A DNA stretch of 64,000 nucleotides, from NCBI GenBank assembly GCA_038380435.1, contig JAWZYU010000028.1:39925095-39989094 (forward strand). The letters run 5' to 3'. Origin of the DNA: Ryuthela nishihirai (taxonomy: Eukaryota; Arthropoda; Arachnida; Araneae; Heptathelidae). Under the pieces are notes generated by a model. That model did not search any database, was not told the origin of the DNA, and was given only the letters and a program-made list of their open reading frames with translations. Of the stretch, positions 33,009 through 42,904 are shown one piece after another (the first letter of the stretch is position 1; each line of letters opens with the position of its first letter). A program made the position numbers and the translations under genes.

Positions 33009-33445
33009 CGGTAAGAAAACAGATACCAATAGGCTTCTAAAAGCTGCCGTCTTGGAAGGATAATTTAAGCCGTGGTCCGTGTGCAGGGGAACAAGCAAAA
33101 AACGTTTTAAAGTAGGTTATTAACAGAAAAAAAATCCTCTCAAATTCCTTGGACAATATTCTTTTTTTCTTTTTTTTTAGGGAGGAGGGCAGCTTTTTTC
33201 CACTCAAGCTTGTTCCCAAACATCGAAATTGTAGCTTCTTGACCCGCTTTGGGGGTTACCTATTTTAACCCTTTACTAAACCCTGTGCACGTTAAATAAC
33301 TCGCTGGATGATCTTCACAGGAGGCTTTTCTCTTTCTTTTCACAGTTGTCCAGTGGCTCCCCCTCCTTCTGCTTCTCTGATCCCTTTGGGTCTTTGTGAC
33401 CTGGCCATTTAATCTATTGTATGCACTCAGAGGGATACCAACCCG
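33009..33445 (+). mobile_element. Old SINE-A, interrupted
   Basis: Two diverged pieces (33009-33090 and about 33284-33445, GTGCACGTTAAATAACTCGC to ACCAACCCGACC) flank ~190 bp of foreign AT/T-rich sequence. Confidence 0.7.
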
Positions 33446-33499
33446 ACCATAGTAGTTTCAGTTTAGGTCACACAGTTTTGGTAGTTCAGTAACGGCTCA

Positions 33500-34225
33500 T
33501 TCAATAGATGAAATTCAAATGATTCGATAGATGATGATGATAATGATGAATTCCAAATGATTCGATAGATGATGATGGACTTCAAATGATTCATTAGATG
33601 AAATTCAAATGATTCGATATATGATGATGATGAATTCGAAATGATTCGATAGATGATGATGATGAATTCGAAATGATTCGATAGATGATGATGGACTTCA
33701 AATGATTCAATAGATGAAATTCAAATGATTCGATAGATGATGATGAGCACCAAATGATTCAATAGATGAAATTCAAATGATTCGATAGATGATGATGAAC
33801 TCCAAATGATTCAATAGATGAAATTCAAATGATTCGATAGATGATGATGAACTCCAAATGATTCAATAGATGATGATGAACTCCAAATGATTCAATAGAT
33901 GAAATTCAAATGATTCGATAGATGATGATGAGCACCAAATGATTCAATAGATGATGATGAACTCCAAATGATTCAATAGATGAAATTCAAATGATTCGAT
34001 AGATGAAATTCAAATGATTCGATAGATGATGATGAATTCCAAATGATTCAATAGATGAAATTCAAATGATTTGATAGATGATGATGAACTCGAAATGATT
34101 CGATAGATGATGATGATGATGAACTTCAAATTATTCGATAGATGATGATGATAACGATGAACTTTAAATGATTCGATAGATGATGATGATAACGATGAAC
34201 TTCAAATGTTTCGATAGATGACCAC
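33500..34225 (+). repeat. GATGATGA / ATTCGATAGATGA minisatellite
   Basis: About 25 alternating units (AAATGATTCGATAGATGATG plus AACTCC, and AAATGATTCAATAGATGAAA plus TTC). It lies ~170 bp on the donor side of the AYIATQ exon but shows no sequence link to that exon. Confidence 0.93.
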
Positions 34226-34391
34226 GACGACGATGATTATTTTATAATGGAATGAAAAACGTATAAATGTGATGAAGATCTAGAGGACAACATGAAATGG
34301 AAGTAAAAGTTGAAGGAAAAAATGTCAGTACAATAATAAAAACAATAATTTATGTTGAAACTGAAAGATGTTAAATAATCTTAGTGCTTAC

Positions 34392-34428
34392 CTTGTGTGG
34401 CAATGTAGGCATTTGGTTTTAAAATACT
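34392..34428 (-). CDS. PTP micro-exon: D1 SILKPNAYIATQ
   Basis: A 37-nt exon: 12 codons plus the G of the following Gly. Acceptor TTTTTCAG, donor GTAAGC. It encodes the AYIATQ part of the conserved YIATQGP motif and sits 12.8 kb from the preceding exon. Confidence 0.93.
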
Positions 34429-34950
34429 CTGAAAAAGAAAAAACAAATGAAAACATCAGAATTTCTTACAAGAAATAACACAATGACTTCAAACATCGTA
34501 GAATAATCTGTAGAATATTTTTAAAAAGACAACTTGAATCTCAAGAAGAATAGTTTGTAACCTTTATTGGAATATTTTTGTCGTATTAGCATTTGGAAGT
34601 CTTTACAATTATTTGTTTTACAGTGATATTTCATAACAATACACTTCGCAATATTACTGGCGCTAAAGATTAAGATGTATCAGAAAGCTTAGACTTTTTT
34701 TGGCTAAATCAATGTTTTGCAACTGTAAATTTTATTTGGGTGTGAGAGTGAGGAGTTTATTTAAAAGTAACAACGGAATGATGATGGGTAATCCTAAAAA
34801 GAGAGTTTCATAACCATTGCTTTGAAGTTTACGAACCTTAAGTGTTAGGTGTAGCGGAAATTGAGGACCTTACGTAGTTCAGGGGAGTTGCTTAGGGGTG
34901 TTGCAAAACTGAAGAATAGTGGTACTTAGGGGTCTGCGAAACTGATGGGT
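34429..34950. other. Intron, no clear feature
   Basis: Unique AT-rich sequence, then a stretch with weak GGGGT-GTTGCAAAACTGAAG-type repetition at 34800-34945 that resembles the degenerate repeat at 35.6-36.0 kb. Confidence 0.4.
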
Positions 34951-35577
34951 GTATCGTGTGAGAAGAATATGAATAGAGTTATGACTTTTGCGGGTTAAAA
35001 AAAAAAACTCCATTCGAGGAGTAATTATTAAGCAAATGTTTTTTTTTCGAATTCGGATTAAAAACGGGTAGAAAAAATAAGAATCCAAGATTGTTTTTCA
35101 ATTTTGGGTTGAAATCGAATTAAAAAAAATATACAGTTCAATTTTCTGAGTATTAGATTATAATTTTATCATTGACATACAATAACATGTGCATTGCCAA
35201 ATGCTTCTTAAACGAAATTACAGCCGCTCAAAAAAGTATCCGAACACTACGGTTGATTACAGAATTCAGAAAAAATATCTGGCAACGATTGTTTTTAGAA
35301 ATTAGTGATCTGGCAACCTTCGTGTCACGTGATTACAGAATTAAGGAAAAATATCTGGAGCGTGTACAGCAACTGTACACGCTCCAGTTACCGTTCATAG
35401 CAAACTGAAGCGTGTGCAGTTACTGCACACGCTCCAGTTTGCTGTGAACGGTAACTGCACACGCTCAATATTTCCGTGAGTGAGCCCACACGATCTAGTA
35501 TCAAAATAATATGACCACCTACAGTCGCTCAAAAAATTATCCGAACACTATGGTTGATTACAGAATTCAGAAAGAAG
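34951..35577 (+). repeat. Left arm of a large inverted duplication
   Basis: 34951-35220 (GTATCGTGTGAGAAG ... AAACGAAATTA) is the near-perfect complement of 37770-38046. It is followed by a MITE that also has its counterpart in the right arm. Confidence 0.93.
35221..35577. mobile_element. Composite MITE in the left arm
   Basis: CAGCCGCTCAAAAAAG start, MITE half, then the hairpin module in reversed order (GGAGCGTGTACAGCAACTG ... GACCACCTA) and a new MITE start at 35522 that breaks off at 35575. Confidence 0.85.
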
Positions 35578-35579
35578 AG

Positions 35580-36968
35580 TGCTCAGAAGAGCGTTTTTTG
35601 GGATGCCAAGGAACTGAACATAGTACTTTAGGGAGAGATAAACATCGTGCTTGGAAGGCCGTGAAAGCCAAAGATCTAGTTTAGGGATGCCACGAAAGTG
35701 GAAGGCTGTATTTTAGAGATGCCACGGAGGTGAAAAGCTGTACTTTAGGGATGCCACGAAAGTTGGATACCTGTTTAGGGATAGCATAAAAAGAAAAGAT
35801 CATGGCTAGGGATACTACAGAAGTCTACAATGATTTATTCCTCAAGCACGGATGCAGGGGAAGTTTAAGGGAACCATTATTTTTGTGAAACTATGAAAAA
35901 AATTAAATCATGATGTCATAAAAATTCTAATATCGATGTTCCATAGAAACATTCCAATAGTGGTGTTCCTCCATACTGTAGGTTGGGTTGTTTTACCTCT
36001 GAGCGGCACTTTTTTGCACACCATGGGCTAAATGGCCAGGTCACATGGACCCCGAAGGCTCAGAGAAGGTTGGGGGAGGGGACCCACTGGAACAGCTGTT
36101 GGGAGACAGATGGTAGCCTCCCGTCAAGGCCATCCAGCGTGTTCTTTAACGTTGGGTTGTTTTACCTCTGAGCGGCACTTTTTTGCACACCATGGGCTAA
36201 ATGGCCAGGTCACATGGACCCCGAAGGCTCAGAGAAGGTTAGGGGAGGAGACCCACTGGAACAGCTGTTGGGAGACAGATGGTAGCCTCCCGTCAAAGCC
36301 ATCCAGCGTGTTCTTTAACGTGCACAGGGTATGGCTCTCTCCCGCACACGGGGCCACGGCTTAACGTCCCATCCGAAGGACGGCGGCCTTTCCAAGCCCA
36401 TCGGTGTCCCCTACTGACCGTGGGCAGGGCGGGGAATTTTGCGGAGATAAATCTGAACGCTGACCCAGCTGGGACTCGAACCTGGGATCTACAGATTACA
36501 AGCCTGGCGCGCTACCGACTGAGCCACCCCTGCCCCCATACTGTAGGAGTGCTACAAAAGTTAAACCTTGTGCTTAGATGAGAACTGAAATTAGAGACTA
36601 TACCTCATAGAATTTAAACTTACTTTTAGATCCCATGAGAGTTGAAACCCCGTAAATATGAACACGGTTTTGGGGTGCCATAAAAGTTGAAGACTCTGTT
36701 TAGAAGTGCTGCAAAATTTAAGAAATGAGTGCTGGGGGTTTGAAAACTTTGCACTCAGTGTAGAGGTGCCAAAAGTAGAAAAATGTTTGAGGAAAACTGG
36801 TCTGAATTACATTTTATTGCTTTTTTTACTCAAAAAATAGATATTTCAGAAGTATAGCATTCCATTAGGAAATTATCAAAAAAAGTTCTATTCGTGATGT
36901 TACAGACAAATTCTAACCGTGATGTTCTATAGAAAAACTAATTGTGCAGTTAGAAAAAAATTCCAATC
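35580..36968 (+). repeat. Degenerate ~35-bp repeat, split by a SINE
   Basis: Weak tandem units (GGGATGCCACGAAAGTTG, GTGCTACAAAAGTTAAAC, GTGCCATAAAAGTTGAAG) at 35590-35970 and 36548-36800. These are remains of an old minisatellite. The 36800-36968 part is unique. Confidence 0.6.
35983..36536 (-). mobile_element. Dimeric SINE-A (3' half plus full copy) with TSD
   Basis: On the minus strand a full SINE-A is followed directly by a second 3' half starting GTTAAAGAACACGC, the same junction as at 32.6 kb. CATACTGTAGG flanks the block at 35972-35982 and 36537-36547. Confidence 0.95.
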
Positions 36969-37769
36969 CGTGTCAAGTGACACGAAATTTGCTAGATCAC
37001 TAATTTCTAAAAAAATCGTTGCCAGATATTTTTTCTGAATTCTGTAATCAATCATAGCGTTCGGATACTTTTTTGAGTGACTGTAGGTGGTCATATTATT
37101 TTGATACTAGATCGTGTGGGCTCACTCACGGAAATATTGAGCGTGTGCAGTTACCGTTCACAGCAAACTGGAGCGTGTGCAGTAACTCCACACGCTCCAG
37201 TTTACTGTGAACGGTAACTGGAGCGTGTACAGTTGCAGATATTTTTCCTGAATTCTGTAATCACGTGGGGCGGGGGTGGCTCAGTCGGTAGCACGCCAGG
37301 CACGTAATCTGTAGTTCCCAGGTTCGAGTCCCAGCTGGGTCAGCGTTGAGATTTATCTCCGCAAAATTCCCCGCTCTGCCCACGGTCAGTAGGGGACATC
37401 GAAGGGCTTGGAAAGGCCGCCGTCCGTCGGATGGGACGTTAAGCCGTGGCCCCGTGTACCGGAGAGCCATACCCTGTGCACGTTAAAGAACACGCTGGAT
37501 AACCTTGACGGGAGGCTACCATCTGTCTCCCAACAGCTGTTCCAGTGGGTCCCCTCCCCCAACCTTCTCTGAGCCTTCGGGGTCCATGTGACCTGGCCAT
37601 TTAGCCCGTGGTGTGCAAAAAAGTGCCGCTCAGAGGTAAAACAACCCAACCCTGTAATCACGTGACACGAAGGTTGCCAGATCACTAATTTCTAAAAAAA
37701 ATCGTTGCCAGATATTTTTTCTGAATTCTGTAATCAACCATAGTGTTCGGATACTTTTTTGAGCGACTG
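36969..37769. mobile_element. Composite MITE in the right arm, split by a SINE
   Basis: MITE half (to 37082), GGTGGTCATATTATTTTG hairpin module, then the second MITE half interrupted at its CACGTG centre by SINE-A and ending GAGCGACTG at 37769. Confidence 0.88.
37268..37651 (+). mobile_element. SINE-A, full length, inserted in the MITE
   Basis: Flanked by CTGTAATCACGTG at 37255-37267 and 37652-37664, which is MITE sequence. Confidence 0.96.
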
Positions 37770-38219
37770 TAATTTCGTTTAAGAAGCATTTGGCAATGCA
37801 CATGTTATTATTGTATGTCAATGATGAAATTATAATCTAATACTCAGAAAATTGAATTGTATATTTTTTTAAATTCGATTTCAACCCGAAATTGAAAAAC
37901 AATCTTGGATTCTTATTTTTTCTACCCGATTTTAATCCGAATTCGAAAAAAAAACAACATTTTTTTAATAATTACTCCTCGAATGGAGTTTTTTTTTTTA
38001 ACCCGCAAAAGTCATAACTCTATTCATATTCTTCTCACACGATACACAAAGGAATTAATAACACTAGCGGAAATTGAAAAAAGAACACCCTTAACAACTG
38101 AAGAGTAAGCTATGGGATGTATTTAGTAGAAACGATTTGTTGAGATTGGACAGTGATCACACATGTGAAGTGATTCAATGTTTATTTTATCTTTTAATGA
38201 GTATTACATTTTACAGAAG

Positions 38220-39411
38220 TCATATTTTAATAAGGTGTTGAACCTCCTCGAGCAGCAATACAAACTTACTATCTGGCATGCAAATCTGTCGTACAAATAA
38301 ATGCTGGGGGATACCATTCCATGGGCTTTCAACTTGGACGCGTAATTCAGCGATGGTCGTTACCTGCCGCGGTCCGCGGAAGAGTTTTTGTCCGATCCAG
38401 TCCCAGACATGCTCGATTGGAGAGAAGTCCGAGAACGTGCTGGCCAAGGGTACTGCCTGAAGAGCATGTTGAGTTGCCCGGGCGGAGTGTGGGCGGGCGT
38501 TATCCAGCTGGAATATCACATTTGGAATTACACTCAAATATGGCAGGACGATGTCCAGACAGGACGTTGTCCAGGAGGAGGATCGCTGACGTACGTATTG
38601 CTATTCAGTGTACTCTGTACAAACACCAGACACGCACGAAAGTGATAGCTAATCGTTCCCCACACAATGATGTCCGGCGTGGGCCCTGTGTGTCGCTGGC
38701 AGATGCACGATGGAAGAAGCCGCTCATTTTGTCGCCTTAGAACGCGTAAACGACCATCAGAGATCAGACGATCCTAAGCAGAATCGGCATTCATCACTGA
38801 AGACCAGACGCCCTGTGTGTCGCTGGCAGATGCACGATAGAAGAAGCCGCTCATTTTGTCGCCTTAGAACGCGTAAACGACCATCAGAGATCAGACGATC
38901 CTAAGCAGAATCGGCATTCATCACTGAAGACCACAGACTGCCAATCTTCCCTCCAATGAACTCGTTCTCGACACCACTGAAAACGTGCTCGACAGTAACC
39001 GTGCCCGTAGTCCTGCTTCCAAAAGACCATTGCATATCGTTCTTGTAGACGCCCTTGCTATGACAGAGGATCGAATTTGTGACACCGTAGCCGTCCTTCT
39101 GCCACCGCCGCCCTCCTGATACGCCGACTGTCTCCTGCATCCGCAGCTCTGTGTTGCCCGAAACCACGTCTGCTAGTGTGCAAATGCTGTTCTGACCATC
39201 GACGCCACCATCGTACCACTGCCGATACCTCTCGTCCAACGCGGTGTGCAATTTGACGAAAAGACCAACCTGCTTCCCTAAGACCCACTATACGACATCG
39301 CTCAAACTCTGCTAACTGAACAAATGTTGTGCGCATGCGTCGTCCAGGCATGGTAGCTTCTTCAAAGAGCACTGAACAACACGACACAAGACGAACAACT
39401 TCTTTCTTCAT
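38220..39411 (-). pseudogene. Tc1-like transposon with broken transposase
   Basis: The minus strand opens at 39411 with a short N-terminus and a paired-like helix-turn-helix region (FVQLAEFERCRIVGLREAG, then WSFRQIAHRVGREVSAVVRWW). It later reads, in another frame, IFQLDNARPHSARATQHAL (second catalytic Asp block) and FSPIEHVWDWIGQKL (third catalytic Glu in PIEHVWD). The frames are broken between them and a 127-bp segment is duplicated in the middle. The catalytic core resembles Tc1-type DD34E enzymes; terminal repeats were not recognised. Confidence 0.85.
38684..38938 (-). repeat. 127-bp tandem duplication inside the Tc1-like transposase
   Basis: CCCTGTGTGTCGCTGGCAG starts at 38684 and again at 38811. 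The copies differ by about one base (GATGGAAG versus GATAGAAG). Confidence 0.95.
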
Positions 39412-39641
39412 GCCCTAGTCCTTAAATACGCGCTGCGTACCTCTGCATGTTGTCGCCCCAGTGACGTCATTATTTCATCCAATGACCTTCAATCTTGGAT
39501 CACGGTTTCTGCTATCCTTAACTATTAGCATATTATAATATGACGTTCCTAAAGGAATTCCTTCTGGGTGTTCTTGTTTCAATTCCCTTCGGTGTATTTA
39601 CAGTTTTCCCGAAAACAAACAAAAAAAGAAAAAAAAAATTT

Positions 39642-40028
39642 GGGGGCGGGGTGGCTCAGTCGGTAGCGCGCCAGGCTCGTAATCTGTAGTTCCCAGGTTC
39701 GAGTCCCAGCTGGGTTAGCGTTGAGATTTATCTCCGCAAAATTCCCCCGCCCTGCCCACGGTCAGTAGGGGACACCGATGGGCTTCGAAAGGCCGCCGTC
39801 CGTCGGATGGGACGTTAAGCCGTGGCCCCGTGTGCGGGAGAACCATACCCTGTGCACGTTAAAGAACACGCTGGATGGCCTTGACGGGAGGCTACCATCT
39901 CTCTCCCAACAGCTGTTCCAGTGGGTCCGCTCCCCCAACCTTCTCTGAGCCTTCGGGGTTCATGTGACCTGGCCATTTAGCCCACGGTGTGCAAAAAAGT
40001 GCCGCTCAGAGGTGAAACAACCCAACCC
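39642..40028 (+). mobile_element. SINE-A, full length
   Basis: Complete from GGGGGCGGGGTGGCTCAG to CAACCCAACCC, inserted in an A-rich target (GAAAAAAA...ATTT on both sides). Confidence 0.94.
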
Positions 40029-40959
40029 GAAAAAAATTTATATCAATTTTAAATGGTTTATCTCTACTTCTTCTGTTAACTAGGCTGAACATTAGAGCCT
40101 CAATATCATAACGGGCAATTCTATATAAGAGTTTATAACAAGTTTTTTTAATCGAACATGAATTTTTGCAATCCTATTCCCCATTTCTAAGGAATCTTTC
40201 CCGTTTTGGCCTCCGTAACAAGTGATCCAATCCCGCTACGGCAAGAAAGAAATTTACGTGAATCAGAAAAATAAAGATAACTGAACTTTTCTTCGGAATG
40301 GGACTAATTTCGGTGTTTTCAAGAGAAAAACTGCAAATCTTACCCAAGAATTTATTTTTTCGTCTTTTCCTGCTAAATGACGCATTTGGCAGACAAGAAA
40401 CTCGATTCTCTTCCGTTGCTCTTTCTGACATCATTGGATTTCGCATCATCATCATCTTTCTTGCTCCTCCTCTTCTTCCTTCACCTTGGTAACAGTCAGC
40501 TTCTTGTATACCTCTTCGCTCGGCAGGGAAGGAGATTTATGACCTTCTTATTAACAAGACGATTTCTTCGCGTTTCCAGAAAAAGCTAACTGTAAACATT
40601 CCTTATTAAGTTCAGTGAGTCAGAGACGCTTTTCAGAGAAGACATGCATCTATCGATTCGCGTGATCCCGACCCTCGCTGAAACGAGTTCTTGTCTCTCT
40701 TGATCTCTTGTTCGAGGAACGCTGAAACCTTCCAGGCTATATAGAGTGATCGAATATTTGTCAAACTCTCTCGGGTGTGACTGATTCTTTTTCGGGATTT
40801 CGAAGTCTTTGCAAAAGAAGTGTTCTTTTCTGATTAAGATACGGTGGATGCTTTTATGGGAGAATTTGGGCAATCCTAAAAGACAGGTTTTTTTTCGCTT
40901 GAAAGAATGGTGTTGCTTCAGCAGCAAATAATACCAATGTATTCAGGGGATCTTTGTTA
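40029..40959. other. Intron, no recognisable feature
   Basis: Mixed unique sequence. Open frames on both strands at 40174-40927 give low-complexity or basic peptides without family motifs. No paired splice sites consistent with the PTP frame were found. Confidence 0.45.
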
Positions 40960-41560
40960 AGGAAGTTCAGAATTTTGTTAAACTTAAGATGAGTCGTAAA
41001 ATTTGGATGCGGGAGATAAAACATGCATAAAAGAGATGGAAGGTCGATGTTGAAGATGAAATGCTTGCGAGAAAGATAAAATGCGGATAAGGTAGAGGAA
41101 GCACTGATGAGGAAGATGAAACCCTGTTGAAGTAGGTGAAACATCCGTGCAGAAAATTAAACTTGGATGTAGAGGATAAAAAGCTGGTGAAAAGGATAAA
41201 GCGATCTCTGATTCAGAGAGTTTCGTATTTTGTTAAACGTAAGGTGAACCGTAAAATTTGGATGCAGTTGATAAAACGTTGTTGCGGATGATAAAACGTG
41301 CACGAAGAAGATGGAGAGTCGATGTCGAAGATGAAATGCTGGCGAGATAGATAAAATGGGAATACAATGAATGGAAAACTGATGAGGAAGATGAAATGCT
41401 GATGGAGTAGATTAAACATGCATGAAAAATTTTAATTTGGACATAGAGGATAAATGGTTGTTCAGGAAGATAAAAATATATGCGATTCAAAGTTCTGGAA
41501 ACGGAAGATAAAACTAGAATGAAAGAGATAATACGTCGATACCGAAGACGAAATGGCGAT
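40960..41560 (+). repeat. Degenerate ~33-bp minisatellite
   Basis: Loose tandem of GATGAAATGCTGGCGAGATAG / GATAAAACGTGCATGAAGAAG-like units. Partial unit loss and drift suggest an old array. Confidence 0.75.
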
Positions 41561-41624
41561 GATAAAGAATAAACATAGATGCATTAAAACATAATCAATG
41601 CATCTATGTTTAATCTTTATCATC
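41558..41624. repeat. 28-bp-arm hairpin
   Basis: The arms 41558-41585 and 41597-41624 are complementary with one mismatch, separated by AAAACATAATC-type spacing. The right arm abuts the target-site duplication of a SINE. Confidence 0.9.
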
Positions 41625-41637
41625 ACGAAAGCTTTGA

Positions 41638-42022
41638 GGGGCGGGGGTGGCTCAGTCGGTAGCGCGCCAGGCTCGTAATCTGTAGTTCCCAGGTTCGAGT
41701 CCCAGCTGGGTCAGCGTTGAGATTTATCTCCGCAAAATTCCCCGCCCTGCCCACGGTCAGTAGGGGACATCGAAGGGCTTGGAAAGGCCGCCGTCCGTCG
41801 GATGGGACGTTAAGCCGTGGCTCCGTGTGCGGGAGAGCCATACCCTGTGCACGTTAAAGAACACGCTGGATGGCCTTGACGGGAGGCTACCATCTGTCTC
41901 CCAACCACTGTTCCAGTGGGTCCCCTCCCCCAACCTTCTCTGAGCCTTCGGGGTCCATGTGACCTGGCCATTTAGCCCATGGTGTGAAAAAAAGTGCCGC
42001 TCGGAGGTAAAACAACCCAACC
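41638..42022 (+). mobile_element. SINE-A, full length with 14-bp TSD
   Basis: Flanked by CACGAAAGCTTTGA at 41624-41637 and 42023-42036. Confidence 0.97.
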
Positions 42023-42036
42023 CACGAAAGCTTTGA

Positions 42037-42904
42037 AGAAAATAAAATATTAAAATAAACTTTCAGTTTTAAAAAAACTGAAACTCCAAGCTAAACTTCC
42101 TAACGCCGAAGAGAACCTTAAATACAGCGCAAATTAGATACAACTACTCAGCAGCGACTACTCATTCTGTTTGAGAAGTCTTCTAGAAATGCTATCGTTA
42201 TTTATTTTCTGACTTTCAGTTTACAATCTGCGCATAATTTGATGAGGTTAAGTTGCTCTGTTTTTAATTAAATCATCTCTTCACACTCATTAAACTACTT
42301 TATTAAGTTTTATGAACATTAATGAACAAAACTTTTAAAAAATAGAACTCACACGGAAAGGATTTTCAAGTGTTTCTTCAAAATATTTGCTGACTCAGCA
42401 CACTAATCTGAATGCAGAGAAACAAACTATTTTTTTCTAGCTTTCACTTCACCTAGCATGCATGGCTATACGTAAGGAGTTCGTGTTAGCTTTATTTGAA
42501 TGTTAAATGTAATTTCGCCTAGCTAACTAGAAAGATTTGAATCTGAAGTATAAGCACACTACAAGGGTTTACTATGTCCTAATTAAATATTAAAATTATA
42601 TTACATCAAGTACACTACGAATAAGATTTCTACTAACACGATTCGGTTTCAAGCAGGGTGAGTTTCGACCAACACAACTGGTCATTCAATTTAACACAAT
42701 TTCTCCACTAGTTCTCTACGATTATTTATACGATTGCATTTACTATATAAGAAGATATCTTGGATGCTTTTTCTTGTCTCACCTATCAGCTCATAATTTC
42801 AGCACATCCAAAAATAGTTTTGTAGGAAAGAGCAGATATAATCGAAAATGGTAAATCTATGAAATAAGTGTTGTTGTAATTAGTTAGAGACTATTGATGT
42901 AATA
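42037..42904. other. Intron, no recognisable feature
   Basis: Unique AT-rich sequence leading into the minisatellite. Confidence 0.45.

Larger units (their letters stand above)
36969..38046 (-). repeat. Right arm of the large inverted duplication
   Basis: MITE plus the 37770-38046 stretch, complementary to 34951-35577. A SINE-A (37268-37651) sits only in this arm. Confidence 0.93.

Noticed and set aside
33500..34225. A third splice-junction-derived minisatellite near the AYIATQ exon
   Set aside because: The GATGATGA/TTCGATAG unit shares no meaningful match with that exon or its splice sites.
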